This document shows, in pieces, positions 45,411-55,091 of a stretch of DNA of 64,000 nt (position 1 is its first letter; every line of letters begins with the position of its first letter). The notes under the pieces were generated by a model. It saw only the letters and a program-made list of their open reading frames with translations. It was not told where the DNA came from and did not search any database. Source of the DNA: Parvibaculum sp. Lineage in GTDB: Bacteria; Pseudomonadota; Alphaproteobacteria; Parvibaculales; Parvibaculaceae. Position numbers and translations under genes: made by a program. The DNA is taken from NCBI GenBank assembly GCA_030645235.1, contig JAUSMV010000030.1, positions 1,546,988 to 1,610,987 on the forward strand, given 5' to 3'.

Positions 45411-48202
45411 TCAGCCGCTGCCGCTTCTGACTTGCGGCGCGAGCGGGCGGGGCGCGCGTTCTGCGTCGGGTCTGCCAGTGCCTCAAGCAGATGACGCTCA
45501 ACCGCTTTCTTCTTGTTCGCGTTTGTCACCTTATGACCGATCACGTCTTTGACATAGAACACGTCCACCGCGCGCTCACCGTAGGTTGTGATATGGGCCG
45601 AGCCAATGGTGAGACCGAGATGGAAGAGCGCCTTGGTAAGCGCATGGACAAGACCCGGACGATCAAGCCCGTTCACTTCAATGACGGTGTAAGTTTCCGA
45701 TGCTTCATTGTCGATATAGACCATAGGTGCAATCGAGAAGGCGCTCGCCTTGCTGTCACCCTTGAAACGCTGGTCAATCAATTCCGGTGGCAGAACCTCA
45801 CCCGCCAGCACTTTGCGGATCGTATCTTCAAGGCGCTGAATGCGGCGGGGTTCGGCAATCGCGCCGCCCGCTTCGTCCTGCACCCAGAGCATGTCGAGGG
45901 CCATGCCGTCACGCGTCGTGAAAATTTTGGCGTCCACAATGTTCATGCCAAGGATCGCGCAGGCACCGGCAAAGCGTGAGAAAAGGCCCGGATGATCCTG
46001 CGAATAAAGCGTCACCACTGTCACATCGCGCGTCGGTTCCGGACGCGCCGCAATCGTGAGGCCGCTGTCTTTTGCGTCACGGATCAAGCGGGCATGGCGC
46101 TCATGTGTCTCGGCGTCAAAAGCGAGCCAATAACTATCGGTGTGACGTGCTTTATAAACAGCGCGTTCGGTTTCTGCCCAATCCGTGAGACGTACCCCCA
46201 AAGCTTCTTTGGCTTCAGCAACACGACCCGCACGGTTCAGCACATCTTCACCACCCTGCAGAAGCGCCATGGTTTCAAAATAGAGCTCACGCAGCAACTG
46301 CGCCTTCCAGCCGTTCCAGACGCCGGGGCCTACGGCTTTGATATCCACCACCGTCAGGATGAAAAGCAATTTGAGGCGTCCGGGACTTTGCACGAGGTTG
46401 GCAAAATCGCGCACGGTGCGCGGATCAGAGATATCACGGCGTTGCGCGACGTCTGACATCACAAGATGGTTTTTAACAAGCCATGCGACCGTTTCAGTTT
46501 CCGCCGCGCTCATACCGAGACGCGGACAGAGGTGGCGCGCGATGCGTTCGCCTGCGTCTGAGTGATCCTCCTCGCGACCTTTGGCGATGTCATGCAAAAA
46601 CACAGAGAGATAAAGCGCATTGCGACCCTGCAAGGTCGACATAATTTCAGTGGCAAAGGGCGTGTCGATATTCTCGCCGCCCTTTTCGACTTCCGACAGG
46701 ATGCCGATGGCACGCAGCAAATGTTCGTCTGCCGTGTAGTGGTGATACATATTAAATTGCATCAGCGCGACAATGCGGCCGAAGTCGCGCACGAAACGAC
46801 CGAGCACACCTGCCTCGTTCATCAAGCGCAAGGTACGCTCAGGATCTTTGCGTGAGGTCAGAATTTCGAGGAAGAGGCGGTTTGCCTCCTCGTCGGCGCG
46901 CAGTTCGCTGCCGATATATTTCAGCGAGCGTGTAACAAGTTTCAGCGCGTCGGGATGAATTTCCAACTCGTCCGCATCGGCCACCTGAAAGATGCGAATG
47001 AGATTTACCGGATCATTTTCAATTGCTTTGTCAGATGTGAAGTCGAGACGCCCACTTTCAAGCTTGAAACCTTTGATGACTTTCTTGCGCCGCAGCTTCT
47101 GCATGAAGCGACCGATGCCGGGTTTCTTCTTGCGTTCCTGATCTTCGAGCGCGGCGCAGAAAATGCGCGTCAGGTCGCCCACATCTTTGGCGATCAGGAA
47201 ATAATGCTTCATGAAACGCTCAACCGCTTTCAGGCCGCCATGGCCGTGATAGCCCAAACGGTTTGCCATTTCGGTTTGCAGATCAAACGTAATGCGTTCT
47301 TCAGCGCGGCCCGTGAGGAAATGCAGCTCGCAGCGCACGGCCCAGAGAAAATCCTCCGCCTTGCGAAAGGTCGCATATTCGGCACGCGTGAAGACACCCG
47401 CCTTGATGAGATCGGAGGATTGTTTGACGCGGTAGAGATATTTCGCAATCCAGAAAAGCGTATTGAGATCGCGCAGGCCGCCCTTACCGTCTTTGACATT
47501 CGGCTCAACGAGATAGCGGCTCTCGCCCGCACGCGCATGACGCACATCGCGTTCGGTCAACTTGGCTTCGACAAATTCATTGCCCGTGCCTTTGACGAGT
47601 TCCTCATCGAAGCGGCGTTCAAGTTCATTGAACAGAGCCTCGTCGCCATCAAGGTAACGCGCCTCCAGCAGAGCTGTGCGAATTGTAAAGTCTTCGCGCG
47701 CGAGACGGATGCAATCGGGAATGGTGCGGGTCGAATGACCGACTTTCAGCCCCAGATCCCAAAGCACATAAAGCATATATTCGACAATACTCTCGCCCCA
47801 TGGCGTCTGCTTGTAAGGCAGCAGAAACAGAAGATCGATGTCGGAGCCGGGAGCGAGTGCGCCACGGCCATAGCCGCCGACAGCGGCAATCGACAATGTC
47901 TCGGCCTTGCTCGGATTGTTCGACGGGTAAACGTGCTTGATCGTGAAAGCGTAAAGGGCACACAGGATCGTGTCCTGCAGATAGCAGAGGCTTTCGGCGC
48001 AGACACTGCCGCGATGGGCGCCCTGTTCGAGCCTTTCGCGCGCCTTGAGGCGGCCAGCGACCTGCGCGGCCTTCAGGGTTTCGACCAGCGCTTTTTTTAA
48101 TGCGTCGCTATCGCCCTTGTGGCGCACAGCGAGAGCTTCAAGCTCGCTTGTGAGGCGGGCGGGATCGACAATTTCAAGAAGGCTGGGCGTCATGCGGCCC
48201 AT
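45407..48202 (-). CDS. glnD: Bifunctional uridylyltransferase/uridylyl-removing enzyme
   Basis: 931 residues from the ATG at 48202 (GGAG 8 nt upstream). The nucleotidyltransferase site is GGYGRGALAPGSDIDLLFLLP (about 108). The HD domain has FLHDIAKGREEDHSD (about 530), and two ACT domains close the protein (about 705-920). It (de)uridylylates PII proteins in response to glutamine and so sets nitrogen assimilation. Confidence 0.97.
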   Translation of the reverse strand: MGRMTPSLLEIVDPARLTSELEALAVRHKGDSDALKKALVETLKAAQVAGRLKARERLEQGAHRGSVCAESLCYLQDTILCALYAFTIKHVYPSNNPSKAETLSIAAVGGYGRGALAPGSDIDLLFLLPYKQTPWGESIVEYMLYVLWDLGLKVGHSTRTIPDCIRLAREDFTIRTALLEARYLDGDEALFNELERRFDEELVKGTGNEFVEAKLTERDVRHARAGESRYLVEPNVKDGKGGLRDLNTLFWIAKYLYRVKQSSDLIKAGVFTRAEYATFRKAEDFLWAVRCELHFLTGRAEERITFDLQTEMANRLGYHGHGGLKAVERFMKHYFLIAKDVGDLTRIFCAALEDQERKKKPGIGRFMQKLRRKKVIKGFKLESGRLDFTSDKAIENDPVNLIRIFQVADADELEIHPDALKLVTRSLKYIGSELRADEEANRLFLEILTSRKDPERTLRLMNEAGVLGRFVRDFGRIVALMQFNMYHHYTADEHLLRAIGILSEVEKGGENIDTPFATEIMSTLQGRNALYLSVFLHDIAKGREEDHSDAGERIARHLCPRLGMSAAETETVAWLVKNHLVMSDVAQRRDISDPRTVRDFANLVQSPGRLKLLFILTVVDIKAVGPGVWNGWKAQLLRELYFETMALLQGGEDVLNRAGRVAEAKEALGVRLTDWAETERAVYKARHTDSYWLAFDAETHERHARLIRDAKDSGLTIAARPEPTRDVTVVTLYSQDHPGLFSRFAGACAILGMNIVDAKIFTTRDGMALDMLWVQDEAGGAIAEPRRIQRLEDTIRKVLAGEVLPPELIDQRFKGDSKASAFSIAPMVYIDNEASETYTVIEVNGLDRPGLVHALTKALFHLGLTIGSAHITTYGERAVDVFYVKDVIGHKVTNANKKKAVERHLLEALADPTQNARPARSRRKSEAAAAE

Positions 48203-48304
48203 GGGGCTCACTCCGGATTTTTTGTAAGTCAGGTGCCAAATCAAGGCGTTGCCTAAATCTAACCCGCGCAGCGCGAGCCGACGACAGATGTTTTCCAATT
48301 CCGT

Positions 48305-48486
48305 GTGCGGCCAAGGCTTAAGCGATCACAATTCGAGGCCGCGGCCATAAAAAGGACAAAAACCGGAGCCCAGAATTGCTCAAGACGGAAGCAAAGTGAC
48401 CGCGACCCCCCTAACGCGGCAGGTCTTCTCTCTCTTACGGGTGATACTTGCGGCACGTCCGGCGAAGGCGTGCCGCAATTTTTTGA
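48305..48486 (+). ncRNA. Candidate leader RNA or small RNA before the methyltransferase gene
   Basis: About 180 nt ending in a perfect intrinsic terminator at 48449-48486, upstream of the methyltransferase start at 48524. A GTG-initiated ORF opens at 48396 with GGAAG 5 nt upstream and reads through the terminator. A palindrome GGCCGCGGCC lies near 48340. It could be an attenuator or an independent short RNA; no family is recognised. Confidence 0.35.
48449..48486 (+). terminator. Strong intrinsic terminator upstream of the methyltransferase gene
   Basis: A perfect 10-bp stem TTGCGGCACG / CGTGCCGCAA followed directly by TTTTTT on the plus strand. No annotated plus-strand gene ends before it; it must stop a short upstream transcript. 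Confidence 0.85.
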
Positions 48487-48523
48487 AGCCGTCGGGACTT
48501 GCCAAGGCTTGGCCGCGCCCTCT

Positions 48524-49294
48524 ATGTCTAGGCGGTATAAACCCGCTCGCATCAAGGGCTGCCCTTTGCCACAGAACACGACAATCGACCGCCGCAAAAT
48601 CTTTGGCCGCCTGTTGCAGGGATGGTGGAAGGACCGCGCCCAGTTTTCGCGCAAGAAGATCGCCCGCACATGTCCGATCTGCGCGTATCACGGGACGTTC
48701 CTGTCGGTGGGGCGACCGTCACGCTGGGATACGCGTTGCCCGAACTGCGGATCGCGCGAGCGGCACCGGCTCATTCAGCTCTATCTCAACGACCAAGGCA
48801 TTGATTTAGAACAGAAATCCATCCTGCAATTCGGTCCGGAAAAATGGCTGATGCGGGCGATGAAGAACAATCCGAAATATGAGCCGGCCGACCTTTATTC
48901 GCCGATTGCGAAGTTCCGCCTCGATATTACGGCGATCGACCGGCCCGATAATGCCTTTGATGTGGTGATCGCCAACCATGTTTTTGAGCATGTGGATGAA
49001 GACGCCAAAGCCATGCGCGAGATGTACCGGATCCTGAAACCGGGCGGCCTCGGCTTCTTCTCCGTGCCGATTAATCTAAGCCGGGCAGAGACTTACGAGA
49101 ACCCCGCAATCACCGATCCCGATGAGCGGATGGTGCATTTCGGGGGCACGGATCACCGGCGCTTCTATGGCCGCGACTTCAAAACGAAGCTCGAAGCGGC
49201 GGGCTTCAAGGTCGAGGAATATCGCCGCGCGCCGGACGAAGAGGTGAAATGGGGCCTCTTGCGCGACGAGTGCATCTACGTCGCGACCAAGTGA
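48524..49294 (+). CDS. Class I SAM-dependent methyltransferase with N-terminal Cys motif
   Basis: 256 residues from the ATG at 48524; the start is uncertain because no good ribosome site is seen. The N-terminus has two CxxC pairs (CPICAYHG, CPNCGSRE; about 50-75) typical of a zinc ribbon. The methyltransferase-11 core has AFDVVIANHVFEHVDED and YRILKPGGLGFFSVP. The canonical GxGxG loop is degenerate (ILQFGPEKWLM). Sugar- or polysaccharide-related methyltransferases share this layout, but the substrate is unknown. Confidence 0.8.
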   Translation: MSRRYKPARIKGCPLPQNTTIDRRKIFGRLLQGWWKDRAQFSRKKIARTCPICAYHGTFLSVGRPSRWDTRCPNCGSRERHRLIQLYLNDQGIDLEQKSILQFGPEKWLMRAMKNNPKYEPADLYSPIAKFRLDITAIDRPDNAFDVVIANHVFEHVDEDAKAMREMYRILKPGGLGFFSVPINLSRAETYENPAITDPDERMVHFGGTDHRRFYGRDFKTKLEAAGFKVEEYRRAPDEEVKWGLLRDECIYVATK

Positions 49295-49295
49295 T

Positions 49296-49359
49296 CAGTC
49301 AGTATTTCTTGCAAGAGATCGAGTGTTTCCATGCAGAGATCGTGTGTCAGTTCGTCGAG
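49296..49359 (-). repeat. ABC-F-derived interspersed repeat, copy C
   Basis: On the minus strand it reads LDELTHDLCMETLDLLQE. It begins 1 nt after the methyltransferase stop codon and lies between that gene and mutS. It is the best match to copy A (about 5-7 differences over the core, counted by eye). Neither side continues an ABC-F gene. Confidence 0.8.
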
Positions 49360-49383
49360 TACGCTGTCGGGGTGCGGAAATGG

Positions 49384-49425
49384 TTATCCCCGCCCTTTTA
49401 TCCCCGCAAAATAAATCTATCCCCG
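49384..49425 (+). repeat. Three direct TATCCCCG repeats
   Basis: TTATCCCCG at 49384-49392 and 49398-49406 and CTATCCCCG at 49417-49425, just before the mutS stop. They resemble DnaA boxes only loosely. Function unknown; they may be chance. Confidence 0.4.
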
Positions 49426-49428
49426 TCT

Positions 49429-52098
49429 TTACAGGCTCTTTAGGCGGTAGAGCGCTTCGAGCGCCTCTTTCGGCGTCAGCTCATCGGGATTGATTTTTTT
49501 CAACTCAGCCTCCGCCGCACTCTCTTTGGATGCAACCGCAGGTTTTGCTGAAGCTGAGAATAAGGGCAGGTCGTCGATCAGCGTCGCGGTCTTGCGGCCT
49601 TCATTTCCCTTTTCCAAAGCGGTCAAAACTGTCTGTGCACGGACAATGACACTCGGCGGCAGGCCTGCGAGTTTGGCGACCTGAATGCCGTAGGAGCGGT
49701 CGGCGGCCCCTGCGGCGACTTCGTGCAAAAACACCACATCGCCTTCCCATTCCTTGACGCGCATGGTGGCGTTGGTGAGACGCACAAGCTTCTCATTGAG
49801 CGCGGTCAGCTCATGGTAATGCGTGGCAAAGAGGGCGCGGGATTTGTTGACTTCGTGGAGATGTTCAACCGCGGCCCATGCAATCGACAAACCGTCAAAG
49901 GTCGCGGTGCCGCGTCCGATTTCATCAAGGATCACCAGCGCGCGGGGACCGGCCTGATTGAGGATTGCGGCGGTCTCGACCATCTCGACCATGAAGGTCG
50001 AGCGACCGCGCGCGAGATCGTCCGCCGCGCCGACACGCGAAAACAGGCGATCGACCGTGCCGATATGCGCACTCTCAGCGGGCACGAAACTGCCCATCTG
50101 GGCCATGATGGCAATGAGAGCGTTCTGGCGCAGAAAGGTTGATTTACCGGCCATATTCGGGCCGGTCAGCAACCAGAGATTTTTGTCACTGAGATCGCAA
50201 TCATTGGGCACGAAAGGTTGCGGCGCGGCATCGCGCAGGAGCGCTGCTTCGACCACGGGATGACGCCCGCCCTGAATAGCAAAGCTCAGACTGTCATCCA
50301 CACGCGGCCGCGCGTAGCGGCACTCGGCGGCCAACTCGGCCAAAGCCAATGTGGTATCGAGCACGGCCAGCGCATTTGCGGCCCGCGCGATCTCGTCTGA
50401 CAGGCCAAGTGTTTCGGCGACCATCTCATCATAAAGCGCAAGCTCGGCGGCGAGCACCTGGGCGGCGGCATCCGCGATGCGGCTCGCGAGAGAAGCAAGT
50501 TCTGCTGTCGTGAAGCGCACGGCGTTCGCCAGCGTCTGGCGGTGGATATAGCTTTCAGATTTCATCAAGGGGTCGGCGTTTTTCGGACCGACTTCGATGT
50601 AGAAGCCCAGCACATTATTGTGGCGCACCTTGAGCGATGAGACGCCGGTGTCATCGGCATATTTCACCTGCAATCCGGCGATGAGGTGGCGCGCATCGTC
50701 GCGCAGCATCCGGTGCTCATCGAGCGGGGCGGAGACACCCTTGGCAATAAAGCCGCCGTCGCGCGCAAGGAGCGGCAGATTTTCAGACAGCGTTGCCGTG
50801 AGGCGCGTGCGCAACGATGGGGCGGCGCTGCGCAGGGCGAGGCTCACATCCGTTACGATTTGCGGCAATGGAAGAAGTGACTGCGGCACAGCGGTTAAAT
50901 GCGCGGCAAGCGCGTGGGACGCCGCCAGTCCGTCGCGGATGGAGGCCAGATCACGCGGGCCGCCGCGCTGCAAAGAAAGACGCGACAGAGCGCGGGCCAT
51001 GTCGGGGGCGGATTTTAAAAGCTGGCGCAATTCAGCGCGCAGGCCGCGTGCGTCCAGTCCCCATTCGACCGCATCGAGACGGTCATTGATCGCGACGGGA
51101 TCAGTGAGCGGGGCGCTCAGTCTTGCGCCCAGTTCGCGCGCGCCTGCGCCTGTCACGGTGCGGTCGATCACATCAAAGAGCGAGCCTTTGGCCTCGCCCT
51201 TCAGGGTTTTCGTGAGTTCGAGATTGGCGCGGGTCGCCGCATCAATCTGCATCGCCTTGTCAGTGCCCGCGGATTGAGGCCGCGCGAGTTTCGGCATGCG
51301 GCCGACCTGCGTCAGTTCCACATAGTCGAGCAGCGCGCCCATGGCGGCGATTTCGACTTTGGAAAACGTGCCGATGCCGTCCAAGGCACCGACGCCAAGA
51401 TGCGCCTTCAACCGGCGCTCGCCCGTGCCGCTGTCAAAGCGCGAGGCGGGGAGCGCCGAGAGCGCATTACGGTGCGCATCGAAAAGCGGCGCGAAACTCT
51501 CGTCCATCAGGAAACTGTCGGCGAGGATGATTTCGCCCGGATCAAGACGGGCAAGCTCTGCGCCGAGGCCTGACGGCTCCACCGATGTCACCGCAAAGGT
51601 GCCGGTTGAGACATCGCAATAAGCAAGGCCGATGGCAGACCCTGCCGCGATGCGGGCGAGGCTTGCTAAATAATTATGGGCGCGGGCGGGAAGCAGCGTG
51701 TCTTCGGTCAAGGTGCCCGGCGTCACAAGGCGGATCACCTGACGCTTCACAACGGATTTCGCCCCCCGCTTTTTCGCCTCGGCGGGGTCTTCGACCTGCT
51801 CGCAGACGGCAACCTTGAAGCCCGCACGGATCAGGCGTTCGAGATAGTTTTCGTGGGAATGGACGGGGACGCCGCACATGGCGATGTCTTGCCCTAAATG
51901 CTTGCCGCGTTTGGTGAGCGCAATGGAGAGGGTTTCAGACGCTTTGACCGCATCGTCAAAGAACATCTCGTAGAAATCACCCATACGGTAGAACAGGATA
52001 GCGTCAGCGTAGCCCTGCTTGATCTCCAGATATTGCGCCATCATGGGAGTTGAATCTGCGGGGATCGCAGAGACGGCGGTTTCGGGAAGATCGCTCAT
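49429..52098 (-). CDS. mutS: DNA mismatch repair protein MutS
   Basis: 889 residues. The mismatch-binding Phe-x-Glu is in [13 protein letters not shown] (about 38). The ATPase has Walker [16 protein letters not shown] (about 640) and the [25 protein letters not shown] motif (about 720). It recognises mismatches and recruits MutL. It lies next to maeB and glnD as in related genomes. Confidence 0.98.
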   Translation of the reverse strand: MSDLPETAVSAIPADSTPMMAQYLEIKQGYADAILFYRMGDFYEMFFDDAVKASETLSIALTKRGKHLGQDIAMCGVPVHSHENYLERLIRAGFKVAVCEQVEDPAEAKKRGAKSVVKRQVIRLVTPGTLTEDTLLPARAHNYLASLARIAAGSAIGLAYCDVSTGTFAVTSVEPSGLGAELARLDPGEIILADSFLMDESFAPLFDAHRNALSALPASRFDSGTGERRLKAHLGVGALDGIGTFSKVEIAAMGALLDYVELTQVGRMPKLARPQSAGTDKAMQIDAATRANLELTKTLKGEAKGSLFDVIDRTVTGAGARELGARLSAPLTDPVAINDRLDAVEWGLDARGLRAELRQLLKSAPDMARALSRLSLQRGGPRDLASIRDGLAASHALAAHLTAVPQSLLPLPQIVTDVSLALRSAAPSLRTRLTATLSENLPLLARDGGFIAKGVSAPLDEHRMLRDDARHLIAGLQVKYADDTGVSSLKVRHNNVLGFYIEVGPKNADPLMKSESYIHRQTLANAVRFTTAELASLASRIADAAAQVLAAELALYDEMVAETLGLSDEIARAANALAVLDTTLALAELAAECRYARPRVDDSLSFAIQGGRHPVVEAALLRDAAPQPFVPNDCDLSDKNLWLLTGPNMAGKSTFLRQNALIAIMAQMGSFVPAESAHIGTVDRLFSRVGAADDLARGRSTFMVEMVETAAILNQAGPRALVILDEIGRGTATFDGLSIAWAAVEHLHEVNKSRALFATHYHELTALNEKLVRLTNATMRVKEWEGDVVFLHEVAAGAADRSYGIQVAKLAGLPPSVIVRAQTVLTALEKGNEGRKTATLIDDLPLFSASAKPAVASKESAAEAELKKINPDELTPKEALEALYRLKSL

Positions 52099-52304
52099 GG
52101 ATAGGGTCTGACCGGCTTTGAGGGTGGGCGGAGAGACCCTAACAGATTGAGGCGGGCCGAAAAGGGGTGCGGCGATGCCTCATCTCGCCAAAAAATGCAC
52201 ACACGGCTTGTACTTAAGCGGCGCAGAGCCTAAAAACTGCGCTCCGCCCCTGTGGACAACTTCGGGTAGCCGGTTCCAGCTGCCCCTTCTGAATTCAAGA
52301 GATC

Positions 52305-54572
52305 ATGAGCAAGAAGAAGCGCCGCCAGTTTACCGACGAGGAAGCCCTGCTTTTCCATTCTATGGGAAAGCCCGGCAAGCTCGAAATCAACCCGACAAAG
52401 CCGATGGCGACCCAGCACGATCTGGCGCTTGCCTATTCGCCCGGCGTTGCGGTGCCGGTGCGCGCTATCGCGGAAAACCCGGACGCGGCCTACGAATACA
52501 CAACCAAGGGCAATATGGTCGCCGTGATTTCCAACGGCACGGCCATTCTGGGTCTTGGTGATCTCGGCGCGCTGGCCTCCAAGCCCGTGATGGAAGGCAA
52601 GGCCGTCCTCTTCAAGCGCTTTGCTGACGTTGATTGCATCGACCTTGAAGTCGATACCAAGAATGTGGACGAGTTCATCGGCGCGGTGCGCTATCTCGGC
52701 CCCTCGTTCGGCGGCATTAATCTCGAAGACATCTCGGCACCCGACTGCTTCATCATCGAAAGCCGCTTGCGCGAGATGATGAACATTCCCGTCTTTCATG
52801 ACGATCAGCACGGCACCGCGATCATCACCGCGGCCGGTCTCATCAATGCGCTCTACCTCACGGGTCGCGACATCAAAGACACCAAGGTTGTCGTCAATGG
52901 CGCGGGTTCGGCGGGCATTGCCTGCCTCGAACTCATCAAGGCGCTGGGCCTGCCGCATGACAATGCGCTGCTCTGCGACACCAAGGGCGTGATCTATCAG
53001 GGCCGCGCCGAAGGCATGAACCAGTGGAAGTCGGCTCATGCGATCGTCACCAAAGCGCGCACGCTGGAAGATGCGATGGTGGGCGCCGATGTCGTGCTTG
53101 GTCTCTCGGCCAAAGGCGCGCTGACGCCGAAGATGATCAAATCGATGGCGGCAAAGCCCATCATCTTTGCGATGGCCAATCCTGATCCTGAAATCACGCC
53201 GGAAGAAGTCTCGGCCATTCGCGATGATGCGATCGTCGCGACGGGCCGGTCTGACTATCCCAATCAGGTGAATAATGTTCTCGGCTTTCCTTACATCTTC
53301 CGCGGTGCGCTCGATGTGCGCGCGACGCAGATCAATGAAGAAATGAAAATCGCCTGCGCCCATGCGCTGGCGAAACTCGCGCGTGAAGATGTGCCCGACG
53401 AAGTGGCCGCTGCGTACCAGGGCGAGCGTCCGCGCTTTGGCCCGCAATATATTATTCCGGTGCCGTTTGACCCGCGGCTGATCCGCGAAATTCCGCCCGC
53501 TGTTGCCAAAGCCGCGATGGACAGTGGCGTTGCGCGTCATCCCATTGTCGATATGGACGCCTATAAGAACACGCTGTCGGCACGTCTGTCGCCGACGGCG
53601 GGCATGTTGCAGGTGATCGTCGATAAGGTGCGCCGCGATCCGAAACGCGTCGTCTTTGCCGAAGGTGAAGAAGAGCGCGTGATCCGCGCGGCGATCACGT
53701 TCCGCGATTCAGGTCTTGGCCATCCGATCCTTGTCGGGCGTGAAGACAAGGTACGCGAAGTGCTGGCCGGTATCGGGCTTGATCCCAAAACCGATCTCGA
53801 TATCCGCAATGCGGCCAATTCACCGCAAGCGACCGCCTATGCCGACTTTCTCTATAACCGTTTGCAGCGCCGGGGTTTCCTCACACGCGACTGCACGCGG
53901 CTTGTGAATAATGACCGCAACATCTTTTCAGCCTGCATGGTTGAAATGGGGGATGCGGATGCGATGGTCACCGGCACGACACGCAATTACGCCGTCGCGC
54001 TTGAAGATGTGCTGAAAGTCATCGACCCGATTGAAGGGCGTCGCATTATCGGCGTGACACTTGTTGTCTCGCGCAATCAGACGGTGCTGGTCGCCGACAC
54101 GAATGTGCATGAAATGCCGACCGCCGAAGAACTCGCTGACATTGCGATGTCGGCGGCAGACGTCGCGCGGCGTCTCGGCTATGAGCCGCGCGTTGCGATG
54201 CTCTCGTCCTCCACTTTCGGCAATCCGATGCATGAGCGCTCCGAACGTTTGCGCGAAGCGGTGGCCATTCTCGATGCGCGTCATGTTGATTTTGAATATG
54301 ACGGCGAAATGGCAGCTGACGTTGCCCTGTCGCGCGAAGCGATGGCGAATTATCCGTTCTGCCGTCTCTCTGACACCGCGAACGTCCTCATCATGCCCGC
54401 GATCCATTCGGCCGCGATTTCGACAAAGCTTTTAAAAGAGCTTGGTCAGTCAACGCTGGTCGGCCCGCTGCTTGTGGGCCTCAAGCGTTCGGTGCAAATC
54501 GCGCCCATTGGCTCGAACGTCACTGATCTGGTGAACCTTGCCGCGATTGCTGCCTATAATTTAGATCGCTGA
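52305..54572 (+). CDS. maeB: NADP-dependent malic enzyme (with phosphotransacetylase-like C-terminus)
   Basis: 755 residues, the usual length of the fused bacterial form. The malic enzyme domain (1-420) has FHDDQHGTAIITAAG and the NAD(P) loop VVNGAGSAGIACLELI. The C-terminal third resembles phosphotransacetylase (VVFAEGEEERVIRAAI, MHERSERLREAV), which in this family is regulatory rather than catalytic. It converts malate to pyruvate and CO2. Confidence 0.96.
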   Translation: MSKKKRRQFTDEEALLFHSMGKPGKLEINPTKPMATQHDLALAYSPGVAVPVRAIAENPDAAYEYTTKGNMVAVISNGTAILGLGDLGALASKPVMEGKAVLFKRFADVDCIDLEVDTKNVDEFIGAVRYLGPSFGGINLEDISAPDCFIIESRLREMMNIPVFHDDQHGTAIITAAGLINALYLTGRDIKDTKVVVNGAGSAGIACLELIKALGLPHDNALLCDTKGVIYQGRAEGMNQWKSAHAIVTKARTLEDAMVGADVVLGLSAKGALTPKMIKSMAAKPIIFAMANPDPEITPEEVSAIRDDAIVATGRSDYPNQVNNVLGFPYIFRGALDVRATQINEEMKIACAHALAKLAREDVPDEVAAAYQGERPRFGPQYIIPVPFDPRLIREIPPAVAKAAMDSGVARHPIVDMDAYKNTLSARLSPTAGMLQVIVDKVRRDPKRVVFAEGEEERVIRAAITFRDSGLGHPILVGREDKVREVLAGIGLDPKTDLDIRNAANSPQATAYADFLYNRLQRRGFLTRDCTRLVNNDRNIFSACMVEMGDADAMVTGTTRNYAVALEDVLKVIDPIEGRRIIGVTLVVSRNQTVLVADTNVHEMPTAEELADIAMSAADVARRLGYEPRVAMLSSSTFGNPMHERSERLREAVAILDARHVDFEYDGEMAADVALSREAMANYPFCRLSDTANVLIMPAIHSAAISTKLLKELGQSTLVGPLLVGLKRSVQIAPIGSNVTDLVNLAAIAAYNLDR

Positions 54573-54644
54573 TTTCGGCTCCGGGGCTTGATCGGTATTT
54601 TTTGACGCGCCATGATGAGGCTTCATTTTTGTGAAGGTTTCATC

Positions 54645-55088
54645 ATGGCGTTTTTCAAATCAGCGGCTCTTGCAACTACTCTGCTTGCTTCAGCATTTGT
54701 TTTTTCAGCCCATGCTGAGGATGCCGCAAACCCGTGGCCTGAAGGGGCGAAGCCTTACATCATCTCACCCGCCGATGGTGCGACAGTGAAAAGCCCTGTC
54801 ACGGTGATCTTCGGGTTGAAAGGTTTGGGCGTGGCCCCTGCCGGTGTTGAGAAACCCAAGACCGGACATCATCATTTGCTGATCGATACAGCCGCACCGT
54901 CAGGTGAAGATCTCGGCTTTGCCATTCCGACAGATGACAACCATAAGCATTTCGGCGGCGGTCAGACGGAGACCACGATTGAACTCACACCCGGCAAGCA
55001 CACGCTGCAACTGATGATGGGCGACGCGGCCCACGTGCCGCATCATCCGCCGCTCGTTTCAGATGTTGTCACGATTACGGTTGAGTGA
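54645..55088 (+). CDS. Exported DUF4399 protein
   Basis: 147 residues from the ATG at 54645 (AAGG 7 nt upstream). A signal peptide ends near residue 25 (SAHAE). The DUF4399 pattern is seen in PADGATVKSPVTVIFGLKGLGVAP and the His-rich KTGHHHLLID, DNHKHFGGGQTE and HVPHHPPLVS. The His clusters could bind metal. Function unknown; small and probably periplasmic. Confidence 0.85.
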   Translation: MAFFKSAALATTLLASAFVFSAHAEDAANPWPEGAKPYIISPADGATVKSPVTVIFGLKGLGVAPAGVEKPKTGHHHLLIDTAAPSGEDLGFAIPTDDNHKHFGGGQTETTIELTPGKHTLQLMMGDAAHVPHHPPLVSDVVTITVE

Positions 55089-55091
55089 AAC

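Noticed and set aside
46955-48100. A 381-codon plus-strand frame opposite glnD
   Set aside because: Fully antisense to conserved GlnD domains with no recognisable protein features.
48396-48523. A GTG-started protein gene before the methyltransferase
   Set aside because: It passes through a strong terminator and the translation has no family features; at most a leader peptide, so kept only as a finding.
49384-49425. A DnaA-box cluster or replication origin
   Set aside because: The 9-mers differ from TTATCCACA at two or more positions, there is no AT-rich unwinding region and no dnaA-like neighbours.
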